From Methanosarcinales archaeon (GTDB taxonomy: Archaea > Halobacteriota > Methanosarcinia > Methanosarcinales > Methanogasteraceae): 7,538 nucleotides of DNA. Below are positions 1 to 5,993 of this stretch, piece after piece (positions within the stretch are counted from its first letter, which is position 1; the number at the start of each line of letters is the position of its first letter). A program made the position numbers and the translations under genes. The stretch spans positions 1 to 7,538 of the forward strand of contig DAOVGE010000089.1 in the NCBI GenBank assembly GCA_030672605.1, read 5' to 3'. The notes beneath the pieces were generated by a model. It made no database searches and was not told where the DNA came from. It was given only the letters and a program-made list of their open reading frames with translations.

Positions 1-338
<338 letters not shown>

Positions 339-341
339 AAT

Positions 342-363
342 AATTGTGCACAAAATTGTGCAC
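342..363 (+). repeat. Tandem palindromic repeat after the 16S 3' end
   Basis: Two adjacent copies of AATTGTGCAC begin four bases after the mature rRNA end. The first, extended to TTGTGCACAA, is a perfect 10-base palindrome. It may be part of the precursor processing region, but the upstream partner strand of the usual archaeal processing stem lies outside the window, so its role cannot be tested here. Confidence 0.6.
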
Positions 364-413
364 CGCAATCTCACTGCCGATCGGAGACCAAAGGATATCA
401 GGATCAATTAATT

Positions 414-449
414 CGTACATGGTGGCTAGTTGTGGCTACCATTTGTACG
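414..449 (+). other. Long hairpin in the 16S trailer
   Basis: CGTACA pairs with TGTACG to form an outer 6-bp stem. After a 2-base bulge (TT), TGGTGGCTA pairs with TGGCTACCA, using two G-U pairs, around a GTTG loop. That gives about 15 pairs in 36 bases. It sits 75 bases after the mature 16S end and would form in the primary rRNA transcript. It could be a trailer processing stem or part of a termination region. No tight T-run follows directly, though the sequence becomes AT-rich at 480-500. Confidence 0.55.
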
Positions 450-511
450 TACCTGTGCATGTTAAGGATATTCAATCCAATTAAGTTATTTTATAATTGC
501 GTTGTCGGTAT

Positions 512-554
512 GTGTTAGCTGAGGCGGAAAAAAAACCACGAGATTGACACAAGA
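512..554 (-). repeat. Dispersed repeat E, copy 1 (inverted relative to copy 2)
   Basis: Read on the minus strand this contains AATCTCGTGG, a T-tract, then CGCCTCAGCTAACACA. The same order of blocks is seen on the plus strand at 2553-2606 (AATCTCGTGG, T7, CGCATCAGCTAAACA). The two copies are about 2 kb apart in opposite orientation and bracket the CBS and rtcA genes. The match is degenerate but spans about 40 bases. Nothing in it suggests a transposase or coding function. Confidence 0.6.
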
Positions 555-804
555 AGCTGGTAGTACATGCAAGATATTGGTGATATACATACATTTCATG
601 TCCTGCCCCCTCATACATTCTCGTGGAAATCTGTGTAATATTGTGGTTAGCTAAATACGACACAATCTATTCAGTGAAAACGCTCTGATTTTGTGATGCT
701 GATTTTATCACGCATATATGAATGTCACGAATCGAGTAAATCGGCGGAAATCACTGGATTTTTAGATAGTGCCGCTAAACGCATGCTCTCACAGGATATT
801 GGGA

Positions 805-1227
805 TCATCCCTGCTCTGCAACCATCCGTACGATGTCACTCGCACTCACAAGCCCGATCGGGCGCTGCGCCGAGCCCGCACGTTTTTCTGACAACACCAG
901 TAGCCTGTGAATATGCTTCTCTTTCATGATCTTCGCTGCCCGTCCAACGGTTGCATCCGGCGCAATCGAGACCAGACGTGAGGACATGACGTCCTCTGCG
1001 ATGATATGTTCGAGATCCGGTTTATCCAGTACCTTGAGAACGTCCGTCTCCGATATGAACCCTAGTACATCGCCATCTGCACTGGCTATTGCTATGCCTG
1101 ATACATGCTGACTGGCAAGCATCTTTGCAACATCGGTTAGTGATATTCCAGCACACGCAGTTACTACCCCCCGCGTCATCACGTCACGGATCATTTTTTC
1201 AGATATTCTTTTCATGAGCCTTTTCAC
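805..1227 (-). CDS. Two-CBS-domain protein
   Basis: A 140-residue protein made almost entirely of a CBS pair (Bateman module). CBS1 spans about residues 12-69 and CBS2 about 76-138. Each ends in the usual strand followed by an adenosine-ligand motif: GFISETD (Ser59..Asp62) and GLVSASD (Ser128..Asp131). Such stand-alone pairs usually bind AMP, ATP or SAM-type ligands and regulate a partner; no catalytic domain is present, so the target is unknown. The start used is GTG at 1227, with GAGG four bases upstream. ATG at 1215 (four codons in) is an alternative with only AAGG close by. The gene begins 64 bases after the end of rtcA on the same strand and may be co-transcribed with it. It ends facing the 16S gene. 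Confidence 0.9.
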   Translation of the reverse strand: MKRLMKRISEKMIRDVMTRGVVTACAGISLTDVAKMLASQHVSGIAIASADGDVLGFISETDVLKVLDKPDLEHIIAEDVMSSRLVSIAPDATVGRAAKIMKEKHIHRLLVLSEKRAGSAQRPIGLVSASDIVRMVAEQG

Positions 1228-1291
1228 ACATCCTCAGTTATTGATGTATAGATTATACTGGGTCGGTAGGTTCATAAATCTGTTCATGAAC

Positions 1292-2311
1292 TCACAACGA
1301 ACAAACGACCCGGATGTTGCGATCAGACAATTCTACTTCAAATCGAGCGTCTGTGAATTGCTCACTTGCCCAAATATTCGTTTTCGTGTGCAAAGACAAC
1401 TCTCTTGCAGTATATGATCCGGATTTTGCTATAGCCATGTATGGGATCAGTTGATCCGCCAGGTAACGATCCACTGATGCGCCACAGTTCAGTTCTGCGA
1501 TGATTTGGTCTGCTGCATCAACTCCGACCACCTCAGCCCTTTTTCCTCGCTCTCCGAGCGCAGACCCCCCGATGCTGCCGCACCAGAGTGTAATCCCGCT
1601 ACCCGTCGATGAAACGCGTCGGTCTGCAATCTCTGTTGTGATGCTGGACTCGTACCCGTGATCGCTTAGTCTGGTAGAAGCAGCCTCACACTGTCTTATA
1701 GCGACATGCTCCGGAAGCCCTGCTGCATGCGAGCAGCCATCGATCGCGCCCACACCCGCGCCCCCTCTGTATCTGTCGAAGTCAACCCCTGAAATTGTGG
1801 ATGGTTTGACAACAGCGCGGACGCGCCCGCCTCCACGCGGGTAATAACCCCGTCTCGAAACCACAATCCCCACGTTGCAACCCATCAGAGCGAGCGCGGG
1901 CAGCGTGACATGCCGCAGGTAATCAATCGGCGGGCTCCATTTCACATCGGTTCCGCCTGTGATATCAAGGACAACCGTCTCCGGCGCATGCAGTGCAATA
2001 GGGATCAAACACTGGAGAAGAAGTGAGATGCTCCCGGCTGTGCCTATATCCAGTCGGTATCGCCCGCCTTTAATCTCTCCCGGGGTGAATACTACTTCAG
2101 TTGAGCGCAGCGCGCTTCCGGCAACCTCTGCATCCGTAAGCGTTGCCGCCGCCTCGATTGCAGTGAGATGCTGAGCCGAAAGCCCAGGTTTCGGGCGGTT
2201 GCTGCGGATATTGATGATGTGCACAGGTGTTCCCGTGATCGCAGCCATGGCAACAGAGGTGCGCAGGATCTGCCCGCCACCCTCGCCGGCGGATCCGTCG
2301 ATTGCTAGCAT
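1292..2311 (-). CDS. rtcA: RNA 3'-terminal phosphate cyclase
   Basis: RtcA uses ATP to convert an RNA 3'-phosphate to a 2',3'-cyclic phosphate through an enzyme-AMP intermediate on a histidine; it acts in RNA repair and end processing in the cytosol. The N-terminus carries the family signature IDGSAGEGGGQILRTS followed by a TG.P..I..IR..RP.PGL..QH block. A later GGGRV block and the C-terminal LHTKTNI motif supply the predicted nucleophile His308, matching His309 of the E. coli enzyme by motif. Length (339 residues) is normal for the family. I chose ATG at 2311, giving MLAIDGSAGEGGG as in typical archaeal homologues. An upstream in-frame GTG at 2332 would add seven residues. Neither start has a Shine-Dalgarno site, but a TATA-like element lies about 27 bases before the ATG, which suggests leaderless translation. 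The CBS gene follows 64 bases later. Confidence 0.95.
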   Translation of the reverse strand: MLAIDGSAGEGGGQILRTSVAMAAITGTPVHIINIRSNRPKPGLSAQHLTAIEAAATLTDAEVAGSALRSTEVVFTPGEIKGGRYRLDIGTAGSISLLLQCLIPIALHAPETVVLDITGGTDVKWSPPIDYLRHVTLPALALMGCNVGIVVSRRGYYPRGGGRVRAVVKPSTISGVDFDRYRGGAGVGAIDGCSHAAGLPEHVAIRQCEAASTRLSDHGYESSITTEIADRRVSSTGSGITLWCGSIGGSALGERGKRAEVVGVDAADQIIAELNCGASVDRYLADQLIPYMAIAKSGSYTARELSLHTKTNIWASEQFTDARFEVELSDRNIRVVCSL

Positions 2312-2334
2312 GGGTGTGATTTGGCAGGGCACTG

Positions 2335-2341
2335 ATATATT
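2335..2341 (-). promoter_or_regulatory. TATA-like box of rtcA (leaderless)
   Basis: The minus strand reads CGAATATATCA here. Its centre is about 27 bases upstream of the rtcA ATG at 2311. Archaeal transcription normally starts about 25-27 bases after the TATA centre, so the transcript would begin at or next to the ATG. The lack of any ribosome site before that ATG agrees with this. Confidence 0.45.
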
Positions 2342-2382
2342 CGTACGTGTTTAGCTATACTTCGCACCGCCACAAACTGAGC

Positions 2383-2517
2383 TTTTTTGAAATGTGTCAG
2401 TCGGATGTACAACGACACGAAAGACGTGACGACAGATATCACCCTTCGCGTCTCTCTCGCCTTTGCGCCTTCGCGTTAAATTGAGAACGCAAAGACGCGA
2501 GGACGCAAAGAACGAAA
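2383..2517 (+). repeat. GC-rich palindromic repeat P, copy 1
   Basis: A conserved head (CGGATGTACAACGACACGAAAGACGTG) is followed by two arms rich in CTTTGCG/CTTCGCG and CGCAAAG words that are roughly inverted: left arm about 2444-2477, right arm about 2486-2517. The whole unit, including the head and a T-rich lead, recurs in the same orientation at 7183-7313. Arms are degenerate but preserve pairing through compensating C/T and G/A differences. There is no open frame typical of a transposase, so if mobile it would be a non-autonomous element. Confidence 0.75.
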
Positions 2518-2546
2518 ATCGCGGTTTATACCGGTGTCGAGTGTAA

Positions 2547-2584
2547 CCACAAGATTTCTGTGTTAATCTCGTGAAATCTCGTGG
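2547..2584. other. Hairpin overlapping repeat E copy 2
   Basis: CCACAAGATTT (2547-2557) and AAATCTCGTGG (2574-2584) form an 11-position stem with one mismatch on the plus strand, which becomes a G-U pair on the minus strand. A T7 tract follows on the plus strand. The shape resembles an intrinsic terminator for plus-strand transcription, yet no plus-strand gene is nearby. On the minus strand it lies in the 3' region of the operon. The right half also holds a direct repeat AATCTCGTG at 2565-2573 and 2575-2583. Confidence 0.5.
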
Positions 2585-2606
2585 TTTTTTTCGCATCAGC
2601 TAAACA
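2553..2606 (+). repeat. Dispersed repeat E, copy 2
   Basis: This is the plus-strand counterpart of the minus-strand copy at 512-554: CTGTGTTAATCTCGTGG-type sequence, a run of seven T and then CGCATCAGCTAAACA. Copy 2 differs by an internal duplication of AATCTCGTG. Similar degenerate AT-rich words are common between genes in environmental genomes, but I cannot verify a family here. Confidence 0.55.
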
Positions 2607-2643
2607 AATACATATATTCTTTGCCGGGTTACGCGGTTTTGTT

Positions 2644-2673
2644 GTGACTTGGCTGCGGAAGGGCGGAAGTCAC
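2644..2673 (-). other. Stem-loop directly after the rsbX-like stop codon
   Basis: On the minus strand GTGACTT (2673-2667) and AAGTCAC (2650-2644) form a perfect 7-bp stem around a 16-base loop, starting one base after the TGA. It could protect or define the operon mRNA 3' end. No T-run follows closely, so it is not a clear terminator. Confidence 0.35.
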
Positions 2674-2674
2674 C

Positions 2675-3223
2675 TCACCTCGCAAGCAGAATCGTGGAAT
2701 CGTCATCAACCCTGTGTTTGGAAAGTATCTCCGCCCCCAGATCGCGGAGATCGCGTGATAGATCGTAACGCGTGATATCCAGCTTCTCTATCCCGTCGCT
2801 GTGCATCACGATCACGTCGCCCTTAGAATACGGGTATGAGAACGTCTTGACAACCTTCAGATTGCGACCGACAATCCCGTTCATCGATGTGAAGTGCGAC
2901 TCCCCTTCCCTGACCTTCAGCGCCGTTATGTTCCCTACGCCGGAAAACCGGATGCATTCATCCACGATGCGTGCAATTCCGATCACAGCACCCCTTGTTG
3001 ACTGCAATGCCTCATGACACTCCTTGATCGCATCGACCAGATCCTGACCGCAGCATCCCTCGAGGCACTCGACAGCCGTCTGCGATGCAAGATGCGCCTC
3101 CGTACCATGCCCGATCCCGTCGATCACCGCAAGCGTTACACCGTCGTCCGCCTCCCTTACGAAGTACGCGTCGCCGTTCTCGGTCTCGCCTTCCTTTGGT
3201 ATTGTGATTATTTCAATTTTCAT
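2675..3223 (-). CDS. RsbX-like PP2C serine phosphatase (stressosome reset)
   Basis: A 182-residue single-domain PP2C/SpoIIE-type phosphatase. Family motifs, numbered from the chosen start: NGDAYFV with Asp18, AVIDGIGHG with Asp35 and Gly36, SGVGNI at about 94-99, MHSDGI with Asp143, and DDDSTILL with Asp174/Asp175. The acidic residues are those expected to hold the two metal ions. Size is close to Bacillus RsbX, which dephosphorylates RsbS and RsbR and returns the stressosome to rest; the same role is inferred here. The start is ATG at 3223: its ATGA overlaps the TGA of the histidine kinase gene, and GGTG lies eight bases upstream. An in-frame ATG at 3253 would add ten residues but sits directly against its GGAGG. 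This is the last gene of the operon. Confidence 0.9.
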   Translation of the reverse strand: MKIEIITIPKEGETENGDAYFVREADDGVTLAVIDGIGHGTEAHLASQTAVECLEGCCGQDLVDAIKECHEALQSTRGAVIGIARIVDECIRFSGVGNITALKVREGESHFTSMNGIVGRNLKVVKTFSYPYSKGDVIVMHSDGIEKLDITRYDLSRDLRDLGAEILSKHRVDDDSTILLAR

Positions 3224-4230
3224 GCTTTTGGCACCGTTATATAGAATATACATCCTCCGCCAGGATTGTCCGCGATCCAGACCTTGCCCCCGTGCGATTC
3301 AATCGCATGCTTGGTGATCGCGAGTCCTATCCCGCTCCCCTTGATTCCGCGCTTGTCGTTTCGCGTGAAACGCTCAAATACCGCTTCCTTCATCTCGTTG
3401 GATATGCCGTCCCCGTGGTCAGCGACCCCGAATTTCCAGTCAGTCTCGGCGTCATCGAGTGTTATTGAGATCATCGAATTCTTCGGGCTGTATTTGATCG
3501 CATTGTCGATTATGTTTAGGTATGCGTTCTTCAGAAACTCGGTTCCGAGTACCATGTACTCCCCGTCCGTCCGATACCTTTTTTCAATCTTTGTACCGTG
3601 CACCTGTATTTTTTCATCAAGAAACTCGAATATTTCAGATAACGTTGTCTTCAGATCAATTTCGTCGAAGTCTTCCTCGGAAATCCCTTTTTTGACTCTG
3701 GAATACGTTCTTATGCTCTCGATCATCCGGTCGATCTCCATCGCGGTCTTCTCTATCTTCTCTGCAAAACGTTTGATCTTCTCGTTGTCCTTTGACCGCT
3801 TCTGAATCAGCCCGCTGTAGCCAACGACCGCTGAGAGCGGGTTCCTGATGTCGTGACTCATGATGCTGATGAACATCTCCTGGTTTCTGTTTGCGTCGTT
3901 GAGTTCATCTGCGAGCCGCTTCTCACGTAGATATCGCTCTTCAGTCATCGCTATGTAATCGTGATATGCCGTCGCGTAGGCGACCATGAGGTTGAAAATA
4001 GGTTCGGATGCATTATTATACACCTGAACGGCTTTATCAACAGGGGTTTCGGAAATTATTTCATTGAGCGTATTCAGGTGCGCCTCAAGTATGTAATCAG
4101 GACCTATATTAGCCCTCACGAACTCCTTGGATATATTTTCGATGTCGTACAGGCACCGCTCGTCCCTGGACTCCAGAAATCCTCTTAGAAGTTCGGAATA
4201 CTTCTCTCGCAGTTCACTTTCGTGAGTCAT
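3220..4230 (-). CDS. Cytosolic histidine kinase with RsbU-N-like domain
   Basis: A 336-residue sensor kinase with no membrane segment. Residues about 7-93 resemble the N-terminal RsbT-binding domain of RsbU: Y.ELL..FLE....RCLYD.E..SKE......GPDYILEAH at the start and a closing LMVAYATAYHDY helix, in the same order as in Bacillus RsbU. A charged helix (94-117) leads to HisKA with phospho-acceptor His126 in MSHDIRNPLS. The ATPase follows: N-box NIIDNAIKYSP (Asn243), DHGDGI (Asp271, Gly273, Gly275), ERFTR, and GSGIGLAI (Gly298-Gly302). All residues for autophosphorylation look present. There is no receiver domain, and no response regulator gene is in the window. The gene starts 19 bases after the RsbT-like gene with a weak ribosome site, and its stop overlaps the phosphatase start. 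Inferred role: output protein switched by RsbT binding, replacing the RsbU phosphatase. Confidence 0.92.
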   Translation of the reverse strand: MTHESELREKYSELLRGFLESRDERCLYDIENISKEFVRANIGPDYILEAHLNTLNEIISETPVDKAVQVYNNASEPIFNLMVAYATAYHDYIAMTEERYLREKRLADELNDANRNQEMFISIMSHDIRNPLSAVVGYSGLIQKRSKDNEKIKRFAEKIEKTAMEIDRMIESIRTYSRVKKGISEEDFDEIDLKTTLSEIFEFLDEKIQVHGTKIEKRYRTDGEYMVLGTEFLKNAYLNIIDNAIKYSPKNSMISITLDDAETDWKFGVADHGDGISNEMKEAVFERFTRNDKRGIKGSGIGLAITKHAIESHGGKVWIADNPGGGCIFYITVPKA

Positions 4231-4249
4231 GCTACCGTACCTGTCCCTG

Positions 4250-4651
4250 CTACACCCATTTTCGCACCGTTACGGTGGTACCCTCTCCGACTGCGGTTAC
4301 GATCTCAAACTCGTCCATCAACCGCTTCGTTCCCGGGAGCCCTGCCCCGAGCCCACCACCAGTGGTATGTCCATCAGTCATCGCAAGATCGAGATTCACA
4401 ATTCCGGGACCGTGGTCCTCTGCCACGACCTCAATTCCGTGTTTTCCAGTCGCATCAACCTCTCTGATGTACACGGTTCCGGTGACTGCGTAGACCAGAA
4501 TGTTTCGTGCCAGCTCGGATATGGCTGTTGAGATGCGCGTCTGGTCCACGAGCCCGAACCCACACTTTGAGGAGATCGTCTTTCCGGCTGATCTGGCAGC
4601 CACTATATCATACTCATCCTTGATTGGTATGGTCTCTTCAGAATTAGACAT
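4250..4651 (-). CDS. RsbT-like serine protein kinase (switch protein)
   Basis: A 133-residue GHKL-fold kinase, the same length as Bacillus RsbT. The N-box ISELARNIL holds Glu46 and Asn50; the next box EDHGPGI gives Asp79, Gly81 and Gly83; the glycine lid runs GGGLGAGLPGTKRLMDEFEI (98-117) and the chain ends in GTTVTVRKW. These are the ATP-binding residues, so the kinase is predicted to be active. By family knowledge RsbT phosphorylates RsbS and RsbR, leaves the stressosome and activates a partner. Here the next gene encodes a kinase with an RsbU-like docking domain, the likely partner. ATG at 4651 has GGGTGA four bases upstream, and the gene begins 12 bases after the RsbS-like gene. Confidence 0.93.
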   Translation of the reverse strand: MSNSEETIPIKDEYDIVAARSAGKTISSKCGFGLVDQTRISTAISELARNILVYAVTGTVYIREVDATGKHGIEVVAEDHGPGIVNLDLAMTDGHTTGGGLGAGLPGTKRLMDEFEIVTAVGEGTTVTVRKWV

Positions 4652-4663
4652 ATTGTCACCCTG

Positions 4664-5044
4664 TCACTCCTGTTCTTCCCTAACAATCTTTTCGATGAGT
4701 TCCAGCCCCTTTTCGAGGTTGAGCGCGGTCTGTATCCCGGTCAGCTCCATCCCAAACTCAACGAGCGTTATGGCGATTGCCGGCTGCATTCCCACGAGAA
4801 CGGTCTTGACTCCCATGATGTTTGCCATTTTTGCAATCTCCACAAGCACCCTTGTTATGAAGCTGTCAAGGACGTCAATCGCTGTCACATCGATTATTAG
4901 CCCTTTCGCATTCGTCTCTTGGATCTTAGCCAGGATGTCGTCCTGTAACCCCAGCGCAAGTCTGTCGTGAAGTGCGACCTGAATCGATGTGATCAGGAAA
5001 TCACCGATCTTGAGCACGGGTATCTTCTCATAAGCGCCTTGCAT
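4664..5044 (-). CDS. RsbS-like STAS scaffold protein
   Basis: A 126-residue single STAS domain that closely follows Bacillus RsbS: KIPVLKIGDFLITSIQ at the start, QDDILAKI, IIDVTAIDVLDSFITRVL in the middle and GMQPAIAITLVEFGM near the end. Ser61 in LDSFI occupies the position of Ser59, the residue that RsbT phosphorylates in Bacillus. RsbS forms the core of the stressosome with RsbR and holds RsbT back until it is phosphorylated. ATG at 5044 has a strong AAAGGAGG eight bases upstream (5053-5060), which overlaps the stop codon of the RsbR-like gene; this is the strongest ribosome site in the operon and suggests high expression of this core subunit. The gene lies between RsbR-like and RsbT-like genes, the conserved R-S-T order. 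Confidence 0.94.
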   Translation of the reverse strand: MQGAYEKIPVLKIGDFLITSIQVALHDRLALGLQDDILAKIQETNAKGLIIDVTAIDVLDSFITRVLVEIAKMANIMGVKTVLVGMQPAIAITLVEFGMELTGIQTALNLEKGLELIEKIVREEQE

Positions 5045-5052
5045 TATCCGTT

Positions 5053-5060
5053 CCTCCTTT
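5053..5060 (-). promoter_or_regulatory. Strong ribosome binding site of the rsbS-like gene
   Basis: The minus strand reads AAAGGAGG, pairing with the CCTCCT tail of the 16S rRNA in this same window, eight bases before the ATG. The other genes of the operon have shorter or weaker sites, so this one may set a higher level of the RsbS core protein. Confidence 0.7.
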
Positions 5061-5980
5061 CATGTTGTATCACGTATCCCTATACTATATCCAATCTTCT
5101 GCAGTCCGTACCGCAGCCCGTCCTGCAGGGTTTTGCGTGTGGTCAGGCACCCCAGTTCCACGTCCATACCCAAGCGGACCGCTGTCTGCGCGATCTCGGG
5201 CTTAATTCCGGTGATCACGCATGTTGCGCCGAGCAGCTTTGCAGCCTGCACAATTTTGATCAGGTGGCTCGCAGCGTTACTATCAAGCGAATGCGCGCCA
5301 GTGATGTCGATTATCACGATCTTTGATCTCGTGTCCCTGATTCTTACAAGCATCGTATCCATCAAACGATCGAGGCGACGGGAATCGACCGCGCCGATGA
5401 CCGGGATTGCGAGTATACTGTCCCACGCCTGAATCACAGGGATTAACATCTCCTCGTAAGAATCTCTCAGCAGTTGCTCGGCGTGTCTCTGCCGATCAAG
5501 GTACTGGTTGCTGATGATTGCAAGCGAGATCATGGTTCCGATCTGCTCAAGGATGCGCTTCTCGTCTTCGGAAACGTCTCTGTTTCTGATGTCATAGAGC
5601 GCGTATACCCCATACGACACCCGTTTTCTCATGAGGGGCACCCAGGTAAGCATCTTAACACCGCATTCACGCAGCAGATCGTGCCACGGAGCCAGTCTCG
5701 GCTCAGAAAAGACGTCCTGCGCAACAATGATATTCCCTGTGCGAATCGCCTCGCCCGACGGACTTGAGAGCACAGGAGCGGTCTCATTGACGCGATCAGA
5801 ATAGTACTCGGGCAGGTTGTATGCAGCAACCATCCTTCCGTTTCCGTCGCAATCGACAACGATTACCGATCCGAAGGAGTATCCGAGGTTATCGCACAAG
5901 GCTTTCAGGAGCCCTCTGATGTACTCCTCGGGTGGAGCCAGAATGTCAATGTCCTGAATTGCATCAAAGAGCCTTTCCAT
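5060..5980 (-). CDS. RsbR-like sensor: GAF domain plus STAS domain
   Basis: A 306-residue protein of RsbR architecture. Residues about 12-155 look like a GAF sensor domain (YSFGSVIVVD, SGEAIRTGNIIVAQDV, WVPLM...SYGVYALYD, ISLAI). A charged helix then leads to the RsbR-type linker MLIPVIQAWDSILAIPVIG and a C-terminal STAS domain (about 190-295) with IVIIDITGAHSLDS and GIKPEIAQTAVRLG. The two sites matching Thr171 and Thr205 of Bacillus RsbRA, spaced 34 residues apart, are both serine here (Ser200 and Ser234). The GAF domain replaces the non-heme globin fold of the Bacillus paralogues; its ligand is unknown. I chose ATG at 5980 because GGTGAT lies seven bases upstream. A GTG at 5992, four codons earlier, overlaps the stop of the flavoenzyme gene but has no site of its own. 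Confidence 0.9.
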   Translation of the reverse strand: MERLFDAIQDIDILAPPEEYIRGLLKALCDNLGYSFGSVIVVDCDGNGRMVAAYNLPEYYSDRVNETAPVLSSPSGEAIRTGNIIVAQDVFSEPRLAPWHDLLRECGVKMLTWVPLMRKRVSYGVYALYDIRNRDVSEDEKRILEQIGTMISLAIISNQYLDRQRHAEQLLRDSYEEMLIPVIQAWDSILAIPVIGAVDSRRLDRLMDTMLVRIRDTRSKIVIIDITGAHSLDSNAASHLIKIVQAAKLLGATCVITGIKPEIAQTAVRLGMDVELGCLTTRKTLQDGLRYGLQKIGYSIGIRDTT

Positions 5981-5987
5981 TGCGTAA

Positions 5988-5993
5988 ATCACC
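5988..5993 (-). promoter_or_regulatory. Ribosome binding site deciding the rsbR-like start
   Basis: The minus strand reads GGTGAT, a six-base match to the complement of the 16S tail (GGTGATCC), seven bases before ATG at 5980. It overlaps the TGA stop of the upstream flavoenzyme gene, so ribosomes ending there could restart at this gene. It argues against the GTG at 5992, which lies inside the site. Confidence 0.65.

Larger units (their letters stand above)
339..804. other. Gene-free spacer downstream of 16S rRNA
   Basis: This AT-rich stretch has no convincing coding region and no tRNA cloverleaf. It lies between the end of the plus-strand 16S gene and the end of the minus-strand CBS gene, so both transcripts should end or be processed here. 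It holds a tandem palindrome just after the rRNA end, a long hairpin at 414-449 and a dispersed repeat at 512-554. Short open frames on both strands look random: they lack a ribosome site and any recognisable domain. Confidence 0.75.
2345..2674. other. Gene-free spacer with dispersed repeats
   Basis: This spacer separates the end of the stressosome-like operon from the rtcA promoter. It contains one copy of the GC-rich palindromic repeat (2383-2517), one copy of repeat E (2553-2606) with an overlapping hairpin, and a short stem-loop just after the phosphatase stop codon. The open frames crossing it are made of repeat sequence and are not believed to be genes. Confidence 0.75.

Noticed and set aside
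340..480. tRNA-Ala in the expected place after 16S
   Set aside because: No acceptor stem, T-loop TTCAA/GTTCGA pattern or CCA-proximal pairing could be found; the stem at 414-449 is a single long hairpin.
481..929. Small open frames in the 16S spacer on both strands
   Set aside because: No ribosome site, no domain; the minus-strand frame runs through repeat E and the plus-strand one overlaps the CBS gene antisense.
2547..2591. Intrinsic terminator on the plus strand (hairpin plus T7)
   Set aside because: No plus-strand gene lies upstream within 2 kb and the stem has a mismatch on that strand; it coincides with a dispersed repeat, so it was kept only as a hairpin.
2351..2596. 81-residue minus-strand frame sharing residues (RRR..RDAKG, HVFR) with a frame at 7147-7344
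   Set aside because: The similarity comes from both frames running through copies of palindromic repeat P; there is no ribosome site, and the arms are better explained as non-coding inverted repeats.
3266..3805. 179-residue plus-strand open frame
   Set aside because: It lies wholly antisense to the histidine kinase, whose motifs are intact; the predicted peptide is serine-rich low-information sequence with no domain.
4500..4970. 156-residue plus-strand open frame
   Set aside because: Antisense shadow of the RsbT-like and RsbS-like genes, with no ribosome site or recognisable motif.
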